The notes beneath the pieces were generated by a model. That model was not told the DNA's origin and did not search any database. It was given only the letters and a program-made list of their open reading frames with translations. 64,000 bases of DNA from Tritrichomonas musculus (taxonomy: Eukaryota; Parabasalia; Tritrichomonadida; Tritrichomonadidae): assembly GCA_039105265.1 (NCBI GenBank), contig JAPFFF010000010.1:4712001-4776000 (forward strand), given 5' to 3'. Within the stretch, counting starts at the first letter, position 1; every line of letters starts with the position of its first letter. Shown here one piece after another: positions 42,261 to 51,846 of the stretch. The position numbers and the translations under genes were made by a program.

Positions 42261-43316
42261 CAGGGATGTTTATCGATAGTGTCCGATAACGGTTAAATAC
42301 GTTGCCAATATTATCGATATTATCGGGAGTAGAGTAGAATAACCGATACTATCCGATAATAAATATCATTATCGATAAAAACGGTTTTTATCATGGCCAA
42401 TAATGACCGATATTTTTAACTTTTTTAAGGTAAAGAAAAGATATTTACTAGAAATTATGGCTATTTAATTGTTATATAATTATATAAAAGTTATTTTTTC
42501 AAGTAATGACATATAAAAAAGCTTGTATGTACAAATGATCAAATTATTAAAAAAGATTTTTTATATTTCATAGGAAATTAACTTTTATTATAATAAAAGA
42601 TAAGTAATATATTATAATTCTAATAATATTTAAGTATAAAATTTAAAATCAATAAAGATAATTTTATTTTGGCAAAATAATTAACTTTATCAAAAAGTGA
42701 ACACGATAACTTTTTGTAAATTAATAAAATTCTCTCCATTTCTCTAAATATTTTTAGACTTGATATTCTTTTAATAAAAAAAAAACGCAAATTATTTTAG
42801 TAGCATTGCATTAATATTTCATTACATATTAAGATTCGTTAATTTGCAAATATGGAAATAATTTAATACTGAGAAGATATGAGGAAATTATCGTCTTATA
42901 ACTTTGTTCTTAATCATAATCTTTTTTTGTTGGCCAATTGGTTCTTTTTTAAAAATTTTGAAAATAATCTTTTTATGTATTAATCAAAAACCTGATTTTT
43001 TAGCTTCTCATTATTATATTGGACATATAATGCACCCTGACCTTATTTCGCTTATTTCAGCATGCACTATTGAAGTACAATTAAAAATATAAAATTCCAA
43101 ATTTTAATCAAAAATGTAAAAAAAAAGTATGGAAATTTTATTATAAAATATCGGAGAATATCGAACCGTAACCGTCCGATAGTGACCAAATATCGGCGGT
43201 TTTGCTTAACGTATTTATCGATAATTATTGGTTATCGAACAAATTTTTATCGATATTATCGGACTATCGATAATGAGCCGATAATCGATATTTATCATCA
43301 TCGATCGACAACCCTG
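42261..43316. mobile_element. 1056-bp non-autonomous hAT-type element
   Basis: The left end starts CAGGGATGTTTATCGAT and the right end is the complement of CAGGGTTGTCGATCGAT. Both have the hAT hallmark CAGGG terminus. A perfect 8-bp target-site duplication TTGTAATA flanks it (42253-42260 and 43317-43324). The outer 150-170 bp at each end are dense in ATCGAT/CGATAT words in both orientations, likely subterminal transposase sites. The middle is AT-rich with no transposase; the 62-residue frame inside is not convincing. It ends 150 bp upstream of the ATG of the next gene. Confidence 0.88.
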
Positions 43317-43442
43317 TTGTAATATAAAATGAAATAAAAATATATCATCAATTCACTCGAAAAAAATTCATTTCATTTAAAAAATTGAAAACTTTTGATT
43401 AGAGTCTCAAAAATTGAAAAAAATAAAATTTCGATGATTGAG

Positions 43443-43457
43443 TTCATATTTTCATAA
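43443..43457 (+). promoter_or_regulatory. Candidate initiator motifs (TCATAT and TCATAA)
   Basis: Two matches to the trichomonad Inr consensus TCA-Y-W-W occur just before ATG 43466. The nearer one (TCATAA, 43452-43457) places the start A 12 bases from the ATG, a normal trichomonad spacing. Motif evidence only. Confidence 0.4.
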
Positions 43458-43465
43458 GTAATATC

Positions 43466-46400
43466 ATGAAATATTCAATCTTGATATTAATATTTGTCAT
43501 CCGACATTCTATTTCTTTTAGTGCAAGTGAAAAGGAAAGTGGTTATTGTGGAAGTAAACCATCGGGTGCAGTAGAAATGTCAACAGTTGAAACACCTAAA
43601 GAAAATACTTCTTATTATTCTTGTAATGCTGATATAACAAGACGATTTGGAGAAGAATGGTGCGTGTTTAATATTTATCATTCAACATTCAAATCAATTC
43701 ATAGTTCAACAGAAAATGGTGGTGCTTTATATATCACGAACAAGAACAAAGGTGCTAAAGGAAATATTCTTATATATGAGAGCACATTCAACGATTGTGA
43801 AGCAAAGAATGGTGGTGCCATTTATATTAAAACATCACAATATGTTCGATTTTATAATATCACGAAATGTATATTTAATAATAATCGAGCACTGAAAACG
43901 AATTCTGCTAGAACAACAAAAGCATCAGAAGAAACAACAAATGTTGAAGGCTTTGGAGGAGCTATTTATTTTGAAGCAGCATATGGAAACATTGAAGAAT
44001 GCGAGTTTAATAATAATAAAGCAAATAATGGAAATGATTTCCTTTATAATGATAATGCACAGAAAAAACATGATAAAAACGAAGTTAAAATCAATAATAA
44101 CAAATTCATCAGAACAGAAGAAGAAACAACAAAATCATCAATGATATATATTCATATTGAAGCGAATTCAAAGTTTTCATTTACAAATAATGAAATCACA
44201 TCAACACAAAATTCGAATAATGCAGCATTATTTGAGAATGCAGATGGATCTACAGAAGGAGGAACATGGACATTCTCATCAAATTGTATTTCATCTTCTG
44301 ATATCAAAATATATGAATCGACAGATTTAGGAAAAATTATTCCATCTGATTCATTCACAGCATGTTCATCAAATCCAACAAATCCAACAAATCCAACAAC
44401 AAAACCAACTGAAATAATTCAACCATCTGTATCAATAAGTCCTCCTTCTATAATTACTCCAACTCAAGAACCTCAACCAAGTGGTTATTGTGGAAGTAAA
44501 CCATCGGGTGCAGTAGAAATGTCAACAGTTGAAACACCTAAAGAAAATACTTTTTATTATTCTTGTAATGCTGATATAACAAGACGATTTGGAGAAGAAT
44601 GGTGCGTGTTTAATATTTATCATTCAACATTCAAATCAATTCATAGTTCAACAGAAAATGGTGGTGCTTTATATATCACGAACAAGAACAAAGGTGCTAA
44701 AGGAAATATTCTTATATATGAGAGCACATTCAACGATTGTGAAGCAAAGAATGGTGGTGCCATTTATATTAAAACATCACAATATGTTCGATTTTATAAT
44801 ATCACGAAATGTATATTTAATAATAATCGAGCACTGAAAACGAATTCTGCTAGAACAACAAAAGCATCAGAAGAAACAACAAATGTTGAAGGCTTTGGAG
44901 GAGCTATTTATTTTGAAGCAGCATATGGAAACATTGAAGAATGCGAGTTTAATAATAATAAAGCAAATAATGGAAATGATTTCCTTTATAATGATAATGC
45001 ACAGAAAAAACATGATAAAAACGAAGTTAAAATCAATAATAACAAATTCATCAGAACAGAAGAAGAAACAACAAAATCATCAATGATATATATTCATATT
45101 GAAGCGAATTCAAAGTTTTCATTTACAAATAATGAAATCACATCAACACAAAATTCGAATAATGCAGCATTATTTGAGAATGCAGATGGATCTACAGAAG
45201 GAGGAACATGGACATTCTCATCAAATTGTATTTCATCTTCTGATATCAAAATATATGAATCGACAGATTTAGGAAAAATTATTCCATCTGATTCATTCAC
45301 AGCATGTTCATCAAATCCAACAAATCCAACAAATCCAACAACAAAACCAACTGAAATAATTCAACCATCTGTATCAATAAGTCCTCCTTCTATAATTACT
45401 CCAACTCAAGAACCTCAACCAAGTGGTTATTGTGGAAGTAAACCATCGGGTGCAGTAGAAATGTCAACAGTTGAAACACCTAAAGAAAATACTTTTTATT
45501 ATTCTTGTAATGCTGATATAACAAGACGATTTGGAGAAGAATGGTGCGTGTTTAATATTTATCATTCAACATTCAAATCAATTCATAGTTCAACAGAAAA
45601 TGGTGGTGCTTTATATATCACGAACAAGAACAAAGGTGCTAAAGGAAATATTCTTATATATGAGAGCACATTCAACGATTGTGAAGCAAAGAATGGTGGT
45701 GCCATTTATATTAAAACATCACAATATGTTCGATTTTATAATATCACGAAATGTATATTTAATAATAATCGAGCACTGAAAACGAATTCTGCTAGAACAA
45801 CAAAAGCATCAGAAGAAACAACAAATGTTGAAGGCTTTGGAGGAGCTATTTATTTTGAAGCAGCATATGGAAACATTGAAGAATGCGAGTTTAATAATAA
45901 TAAAGCAAATAATGGAAATGATTTCCTTTATAATGATAATGCACAGAAAAAACATGATAAAAACGAAGTTAAAATCAATAATAACAAATTCATCAGAACA
46001 GAAGAAGAAACAACAAAATCATCAATGATATATATTCATATTGAAGCGAATTCAAAGTTTTCATTTACAAATAATGAAATCACATCAACACAAAATTCGA
46101 ATAATGCAGCATTATTTGAGAATGCAGATGGATCTACAGAAGGAGGAACATGGACATTCTCATCAAATTGTATTTCATCTTCTGATATCAAAATATATGA
46201 ATCGACAGATTTAGGAAAAATTATTCCATCTGATTCATTCACAGCATGTTCATCAAATCCAACAAATCCAACAAATCCAACAACAAAACCAACTGAAATA
46301 ATTCAACCATCTGTATCAATAAGTCCTCCTTCTATAATTACTCCAACTCAAGAACCTCAACCAAGTGGTTATTGTGGAAGTAAACCATCGGGTGCAGTAG

Positions 46401-47692
46401 AAATGTCAACAGTTGAAACACCTAAAGAAAATACTTTTTATTATTCTTGTAATGCTGATATAACAAGACGATTTGGAGAAGAATGGTGTGTGTTTAATAT
46501 TTATCATTCAACATTCAAATCAATTCATAGTTCAACAGAAAATGGTGGTGCTTTATATATCACGAACAAGAACAAAGGTGCTAAAGGAAATATTCTTATA
46601 TATGAGAGCACATTCAACGATTGTGAAGCAAAGAATGGTGGTGCCATTTATATTAAAACATCACAATATGTTCGATTTTATAATATCACGAAATGTATAT
46701 TTAATAATAATCGAGCACTGAAAACGAATTCTGCTAGAACAACAAAAGCATCAGAAGAAACAACAAATGTTGAAGGCTTTGGAGGAGCTATTTATTTTGA
46801 AGCAGCATATGGAAACATTGAAGAATGCGAGTTTAATAATAATAAAGCAAATAATGGAAATGATTTCCTTTATAATGATAATGCACAGAAAAAACATGAT
46901 AAAAACGAAGTTAAAATCAATAATAACAAATTCATCAGAACAGAAGAAGAAACAACAAAATCATCAATGATATATATTCATATTGAAGCGAATTCAAAGT
47001 TTTCATTTACAAATAATGAAATCACATCAACACAAAATTCGAATAATGCAGCATTATTTGAGAATGCAGATGGATCTACAGAAGGAGGAACATGGACATT
47101 CTCATCAAATTGTATTTCATCTTCTGATATAAAAATATATGAATCGACAGATTTAGGAAAAATTATTCCATCTGATTCATTCATAGCGTATTCATCAAAT
47201 CCAACAAATCCAACAACAAAACCAACTGAAATAATTCAACCATCTGTATCAATAAGTCCAACAACAAAACTAACTGAACCACCTCAAATATCCACTTCGA
47301 AAGATCTTTCTATACCAACGACAAATTCTGAATTATCTCAAAATATACCTTTTGACCCAACTTCTAATACAAACCAAATTAATGACCCAGATTCAGAATC
47401 TCGCAGTTCATCTAATAAGTCTAAAAAGACACCATTAATTATAGGTGTTGTTATTGGTGTTTTTGCCGCTGTAGTAATAATTATTATTATAGTAATCTTT
47501 GTTATTCGTCACAAAAATAATGAAAATAAAACTGAAAAATCATTTGGACAAAACCAAAATGCATATAACAAAAATGAAAATTCTATGGAAACAGAAAGTA
47601 TGCAAGAAATCATAAATCCAATGTATGACAACGACAATGCAAAAGATCCATTTTTAGTTGATAATAATGAAAATGAAAATAATCATGTTTAA
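43466..47692 (+). CDS. Pmp/GGAI-type surface protein with four 314-aa repeats
   Basis: A 1408-residue type I membrane protein. Residues 1-20 are a signal peptide (MKYSILILIFVIRHSISFS). Four near-identical 314-residue repeats follow, each with a Cys-containing SGYCGSKPSGAVEMS start, Pmp-like beta-helix motifs (GGALYI, GGAIYIKT, GGAIYFEA, FNNNKA) and a Pro/Thr-rich linker (NPTNPTTKPTE). A stalk rich in Ser/Asn/Pro leads to a membrane helix (about 1320-1345, LIIGVVIGVFAAVVIIIII) and a cytosolic tail of about 60 residues with INPMYDND, an NPxY-like endocytic motif. Related trichomonad Pmp-like proteins are surface-exposed and implicated in host contact; that role is inferred here. The frame is intact. 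A hAT element lies 150 bp upstream. Confidence 0.85.
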   Translation: MKYSILILIFVIRHSISFSASEKESGYCGSKPSGAVEMSTVETPKENTSYYSCNADITRRFGEEWCVFNIYHSTFKSIHSSTENGGALYITNKNKGAKGNILIYESTFNDCEAKNGGAIYIKTSQYVRFYNITKCIFNNNRALKTNSARTTKASEETTNVEGFGGAIYFEAAYGNIEECEFNNNKANNGNDFLYNDNAQKKHDKNEVKINNNKFIRTEEETTKSSMIYIHIEANSKFSFTNNEITSTQNSNNAALFENADGSTEGGTWTFSSNCISSSDIKIYESTDLGKIIPSDSFTACSSNPTNPTNPTTKPTEIIQPSVSISPPSIITPTQEPQPSGYCGSKPSGAVEMSTVETPKENTFYYSCNADITRRFGEEWCVFNIYHSTFKSIHSSTENGGALYITNKNKGAKGNILIYESTFNDCEAKNGGAIYIKTSQYVRFYNITKCIFNNNRALKTNSARTTKASEETTNVEGFGGAIYFEAAYGNIEECEFNNNKANNGNDFLYNDNAQKKHDKNEVKINNNKFIRTEEETTKSSMIYIHIEANSKFSFTNNEITSTQNSNNAALFENADGSTEGGTWTFSSNCISSSDIKIYESTDLGKIIPSDSFTACSSNPTNPTNPTTKPTEIIQPSVSISPPSIITPTQEPQPSGYCGSKPSGAVEMSTVETPKENTFYYSCNADITRRFGEEWCVFNIYHSTFKSIHSSTENGGALYITNKNKGAKGNILIYESTFNDCEAKNGGAIYIKTSQYVRFYNITKCIFNNNRALKTNSARTTKASEETTNVEGFGGAIYFEAAYGNIEECEFNNNKANNGNDFLYNDNAQKKHDKNEVKINNNKFIRTEEETTKSSMIYIHIEANSKFSFTNNEITSTQNSNNAALFENADGSTEGGTWTFSSNCISSSDIKIYESTDLGKIIPSDSFTACSSNPTNPTNPTTKPTEIIQPSVSISPPSIITPTQEPQPSGYCGSKPSGAVEMSTVETPKENTFYYSCNADITRRFGEEWCVFNIYHSTFKSIHSSTENGGALYITNKNKGAKGNILIYESTFNDCEAKNGGAIYIKTSQYVRFYNITKCIFNNNRALKTNSARTTKASEETTNVEGFGGAIYFEAAYGNIEECEFNNNKANNGNDFLYNDNAQKKHDKNEVKINNNKFIRTEEETTKSSMIYIHIEANSKFSFTNNEITSTQNSNNAALFENADGSTEGGTWTFSSNCISSSDIKIYESTDLGKIIPSDSFIAYSSNPTNPTTKPTEIIQPSVSISPTTKLTEPPQISTSKDLSIPTTNSELSQNIPFDPTSNTNQINDPDSESRSSSNKSKKTPLIIGVVIGVFAAVVIIIIIVIFVIRHKNNENKTEKSFGQNQNAYNKNENSMETESMQEIINPMYDNDNAKDPFLVDNNENENNHV
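43535..47195 (+). repeat. Four direct 942-bp coding repeats
   Basis: Four copies with an exact 942-bp period (starts near 43535, 44477, 45419 and 46361) differ at only a handful of positions: Ser/Phe near the start of copy 1, a silent change at the start of copy 4, and a slightly divergent end of copy 4 with a shortened linker. The similarity extends to synonymous sites, so the array is recent or kept uniform by gene conversion. Confidence 0.92.
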
Positions 47693-48305
47693 AACTTAAT
47701 AAATAAAAAAGATTAGTTTCATGCATGATTCAATCATATAGATAACAATTATACAGTAGTGAATTTAATATGGTAACGGTATTTTTTATGGTAACACTTT
47801 TTTTTGGTAAAAAAATTTTAAAAAATATAAATTTCAATTTTTTTCGATATTTTTGATATTTATTTAAAAACAAAGTATATCAATATATTCAGCAATACAT
47901 ATATAATATGCAACACAAATGAATTGATGCATAGCTTTTAAAAAGAAAATTTTTTTCAACATTGAAAAAAAAAAAAAGGCAGAAGAATCGGGGTCTATTA
48001 AAATCGGCACGAAATATTTTACAACAAGAAACTTTTTGAAAGATCCGACCAGGTAAAAATTTTACCACTTTTTGAGAGAAAAAGTTCTATCGTTGAGATG
48101 AACTTTTTGAGAGATTGAAATAAAACGGTTATAAAGGTGAATTATCTATTATATGAAAAAAGGCGCCCTTTTGTTTTGAAATTGGTATCGCATCAGAGCA
48201 AATGTATTATTGATTGATTCCGCTGCTGATTCCACCAGCAGATTGTTTGTGATCGACGCAAAATAAGGAACCATTTTTAATTATAAATTGCCAGATGCGA
48301 TATTA

Positions 48306-49520
48306 AAATATCATTTACACGTAAACAGCAAGAAGGTAACCTCAATAAGGAAACTCAAAGCACGAACTAATAACAACACATTCCTCACTAAACGATCTCA
48401 TAGTAATTGCTCAAAATCTCTGATTTTACACAAATGTTGTAAATATCATTTACACGTAAACAGCAAGAAGGTAACCTCAATAAGGAAACTCAAAGCACGA
48501 ACTAATAACAACACATTCCTCACTAAACGATCTCATAGTAATTGCTCAAAATCTCTGATTTTACACAAATGTTGTAAATATCATTTACACGTAAACAGCA
48601 AGAAGGTAACCTCAATAAGGAAACTCAAAGCACGAACTAATAACAACACATTCCTCACTAAACGATCTCATAGTAATTGCTCAAAATCTCTGATTTTACA
48701 CAAATGTTGTAAATATCATTTACACGTAAACAGCAAGAAGGTAACCTCAATAAGGAAACTCAAAGCACGAACTAATAACAGCACATTCCTCACTAAACGA
48801 TCTCATAGTAATTGCTCAAAATCTCTGATTTTACACAAATGTTGTAAATATCATTTACACGTAAACAGCAAGAAGGTAACCTCAATAAGGAAACTCAAAG
48901 CACGAACTAATAACAACACATTCCTCACTAAACGATCTCATAGTAATTGCTCAAAATCTCTGATTTTACACAAATGTTGTAAATATCATTTACACGTAAA
49001 CAGCAAGAAGGTAACCTCAATAAGGAAACTCAAAGCATGAACTAATAACAACACATTCCCCACTAAACGATCTCATAGTAATTGCTCAAAATCTCTGATT
49101 TTACACAAATGTTGTAAATATCATTTACACGTAAACAGCAAGAAGGTAACCTCAATAAGGAAACTCAAAGCACGAACTAATAACAACACATTCCTCACTA
49201 AACGATCTCATAGTAATTGCTCAAAATCTCTGATTTTACACAAATGTTGTAAATATCATTTACACGTAAACAGCAAGAAGGTAACCTCAATAAGGAAACT
49301 CAAAGCACGAACTAATAACAACACATTCCTCACTAAACGATCTCATAGTAATTGCTCAAAATCTCTGATTTTACACAAATGTTGTAAATATCATTTACAC
49401 GTAAACAGCAAGAAGGTAACCTCAATAAGGAAACTCAAAGCACGAACTAATAACAGCACATTCCTCACTAAACGATCTCATAGTAATTGCTCAAAATCTC
49501 TGATTTTACACAAATGTTGT
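48306..49520 (+). repeat. Left array: nine 135-bp units
   Basis: Exactly nine tandem 135-bp units beginning AAATATCATTTACACG. Differences are single bases only: AAC/AGC at one site in copies 4 and 9, plus CGA to TGA and CTC to CCC in copy 6. The unit has no spacer structure and is flanked by the 328-bp outer repeat on one side and AT-rich DNA on the other. Confidence 0.95.
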
Positions 49521-49692
49521 AAATTTTTTTTTTTTTCAATAATATTATTTAAATATTATTTTTAATAATTATATAGTTAACATTGTTCATATTTAATCAT
49601 TTCTAAATACACTTTTACAAAAAAATTAATAAACTATTTAAAAAGTTTCAATCAAAATTATCGTTTACTTTTCTTTTTTACAAACAATTATA

Positions 49693-51771
49693 ATGTTTGA
49701 TCAAAATGGACAAATATCACTGCAATTAGGAACAGCAACTAATGTATTATCTGAAAAAACATTTTCTCATCGCGATCATCCAATTTATTTGACAAATCCA
49801 CCATATGATAATCGAAAACCTCTCATTGATAATTTTAGTGTTCTTTATTTTTTGAGCACATTTAAAAATAATAAATATACGTTTTCACAAACACATAAAT
49901 TAAAAAACCCAAAAAGAATTGATAATCAAATATTTACAAATTTTATGCTAATTTCAAGGCATCAAACCAATTTATTTAAAATATATTACCAAGTTAGTGG
50001 TAACTATTTTGCAATACAAATTATTAATTTATTTAATACAATTAAATATAAAAAAATACATAATGTGAAATTCAAAAAGAACGAAAGAACAGTTTATGTT
50101 TATAGCAACATAATTATTAAAAATCCTAATCCGAATAGTCCTTTTCAGATAATAAAAAACAAAGGAATGCAAGAATTATCTGATTTTTACAATAATCAGT
50201 CTGTAGATAGATCTATTCAAAATCCGATTACTGCAACAATATTTTACACAATAGCTCCATTTAATTGCAAAACTATTAAAAGGCAAAAGCACAAGCAAAT
50301 GAATCCAGATGATTCAATTGAAAGTATTCTGAAAAATTATGGAGGATTTCTTTTCAGATTTCATCCAACAGAAGAGGTTGATTTAAACCAATATCAATTT
50401 GGCATTTTTTCTTGGTTTTCACCTTATTTTTTAGATATTGTAAAATCTCATCAATTTGAACAAGCAACCACAATTGAACTTGACGCCACTTTTCGAGCTC
50501 TGGCACCATATGCTATTTGTGTTCCTCATCTTATTTTCCGAAATACTGGGATTCCACTAGCAATTTTAATTTCACCTTCTGAGAAAACGTCATTATATAG
50601 TATTTTTTTTGAATCTCTCAAAAAGTTAGATGAATTTTATGAAAATTCTGAAGAAAATTCACTTTTTCTTAAATTCAAAAATAAAAAATATTTAAGTGAT
50701 GAACATAAAGCATTTCAAAAATTAGCGAAAAATTATGATTTAGATTTTTATTATTGTTTAGTTCATTTGATTCGGTCAATCGGTGCCAATTCATTACTCG
50801 GTCTTTTATTTTCAGATATATTATTCACTTTTTCAGGCTTTGAGTGGTCTAAACATTTTAATAGATATTACCAAACTTTTCAGTTATTATATAATTTACA
50901 AGAAAATAAAGATGATGCAAGATTTGAAAAAGTAAGCAAAGTCTTAGGTGTTGATGTGAACGGAAATTATGTCGAAGTAAAAAAAGAATATTCTCCATAT
51001 TTCAAGCGAAGTGTCTATGGAATACCAACCACAACAAATCACGTAGAATCGTTTCATAAACAATTAAACGGTATTTTTAAAGCAACTCGACTTTCTTTAC
51101 CGCTACGACTTGCGTACATTATAAAATATATTATGGATCGTACGTTAAGAACCAATTCTAGTGCACATTTGAATGTAAAAACTCACTTAAATAAGTTTAA
51201 AGATAAAGCATATAAAGAAATTTCAAAAAATCCTAATCTTAAATCAAATTATTCTCAAAAAGTTTGTTTATGCCGTCAATATTATTATTATTATTATTTA
51301 TACTGTGTTAATATTCCATGCGTACATTGCATTTTAAATGATTATTGGAAAGATCAAAATTACATACATCAAATGGAAGAATTTGATATAAAGTTTGATT
51401 CTCATGATATAAAATATGACCAATTACTAGAATTCGATATTAAAACTGAATTAACTTTTAGAAAAAGAAAAAAGTCAACTGAAGGAAATAATGATAATAA
51501 TGACAATAACAATAACAATTTCCAAATTGGCATTTGTTTGGATGGAAAAAATTATTCTGATAGTATGACAACTATAATTGATAATACAACATACCAACTT
51601 TCAGAAATTATTGCGAAAAATAATTTAAATATTACAGTCATTGCATTAGCAGTACAGCGAGAATTAATGCCTGTAGAAGAGACATATAATATTGATGAAT
51701 ATTTGGCTTTGTTTCAGGTTAAATTGTGGACAAAGATAATATCAGATGGAAATAAGAAAGTAAACATATAA
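49693..51771 (+). CDS. MULE transposase
   Basis: A 692-residue transposase with ATG at 49693, between the two inverted arrays. The catalytic triad can be read: Asp264 in ELDATFRAL, Asp336 in LSDEHKAF with the following YYCLVHLIRSI (MULE C-x(2)-H element), and Glu452 in TTNHVESFHKQL. A C-x-C...PCVHC segment near residues 525-545 resembles the SWIM zinc finger common after the MULE core. The N-terminal 200 residues should bind the element ends, and the C-terminal 120 residues are Asn/Asp-rich. There are no stops or frame breaks, so it is probably functional and able to mobilise this element and related copies. Confidence 0.88.
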   Translation: MFDQNGQISLQLGTATNVLSEKTFSHRDHPIYLTNPPYDNRKPLIDNFSVLYFLSTFKNNKYTFSQTHKLKNPKRIDNQIFTNFMLISRHQTNLFKIYYQVSGNYFAIQIINLFNTIKYKKIHNVKFKKNERTVYVYSNIIIKNPNPNSPFQIIKNKGMQELSDFYNNQSVDRSIQNPITATIFYTIAPFNCKTIKRQKHKQMNPDDSIESILKNYGGFLFRFHPTEEVDLNQYQFGIFSWFSPYFLDIVKSHQFEQATTIELDATFRALAPYAICVPHLIFRNTGIPLAILISPSEKTSLYSIFFESLKKLDEFYENSEENSLFLKFKNKKYLSDEHKAFQKLAKNYDLDFYYCLVHLIRSIGANSLLGLLFSDILFTFSGFEWSKHFNRYYQTFQLLYNLQENKDDARFEKVSKVLGVDVNGNYVEVKKEYSPYFKRSVYGIPTTTNHVESFHKQLNGIFKATRLSLPLRLAYIIKYIMDRTLRTNSSAHLNVKTHLNKFKDKAYKEISKNPNLKSNYSQKVCLCRQYYYYYYLYCVNIPCVHCILNDYWKDQNYIHQMEEFDIKFDSHDIKYDQLLEFDIKTELTFRKRKKSTEGNNDNNDNNNNNFQIGICLDGKNYSDSMTTIIDNTTYQLSEIIAKNNLNITVIALAVQRELMPVEETYNIDEYLALFQVKLWTKIISDGNKKVNI

Positions 51772-51846
51772 TCATTAAAAGTTAAATTATTTTTAAAAAA
51801 AATAAAGATTAAAATAAAGAATTATTTGTCGTATTTTATTATTGTT

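Noticed and set aside
42904-43092. 62-codon frame inside the hAT-type element
   Set aside because: Too short and without hAT transposase motifs; the element is treated as non-autonomous.
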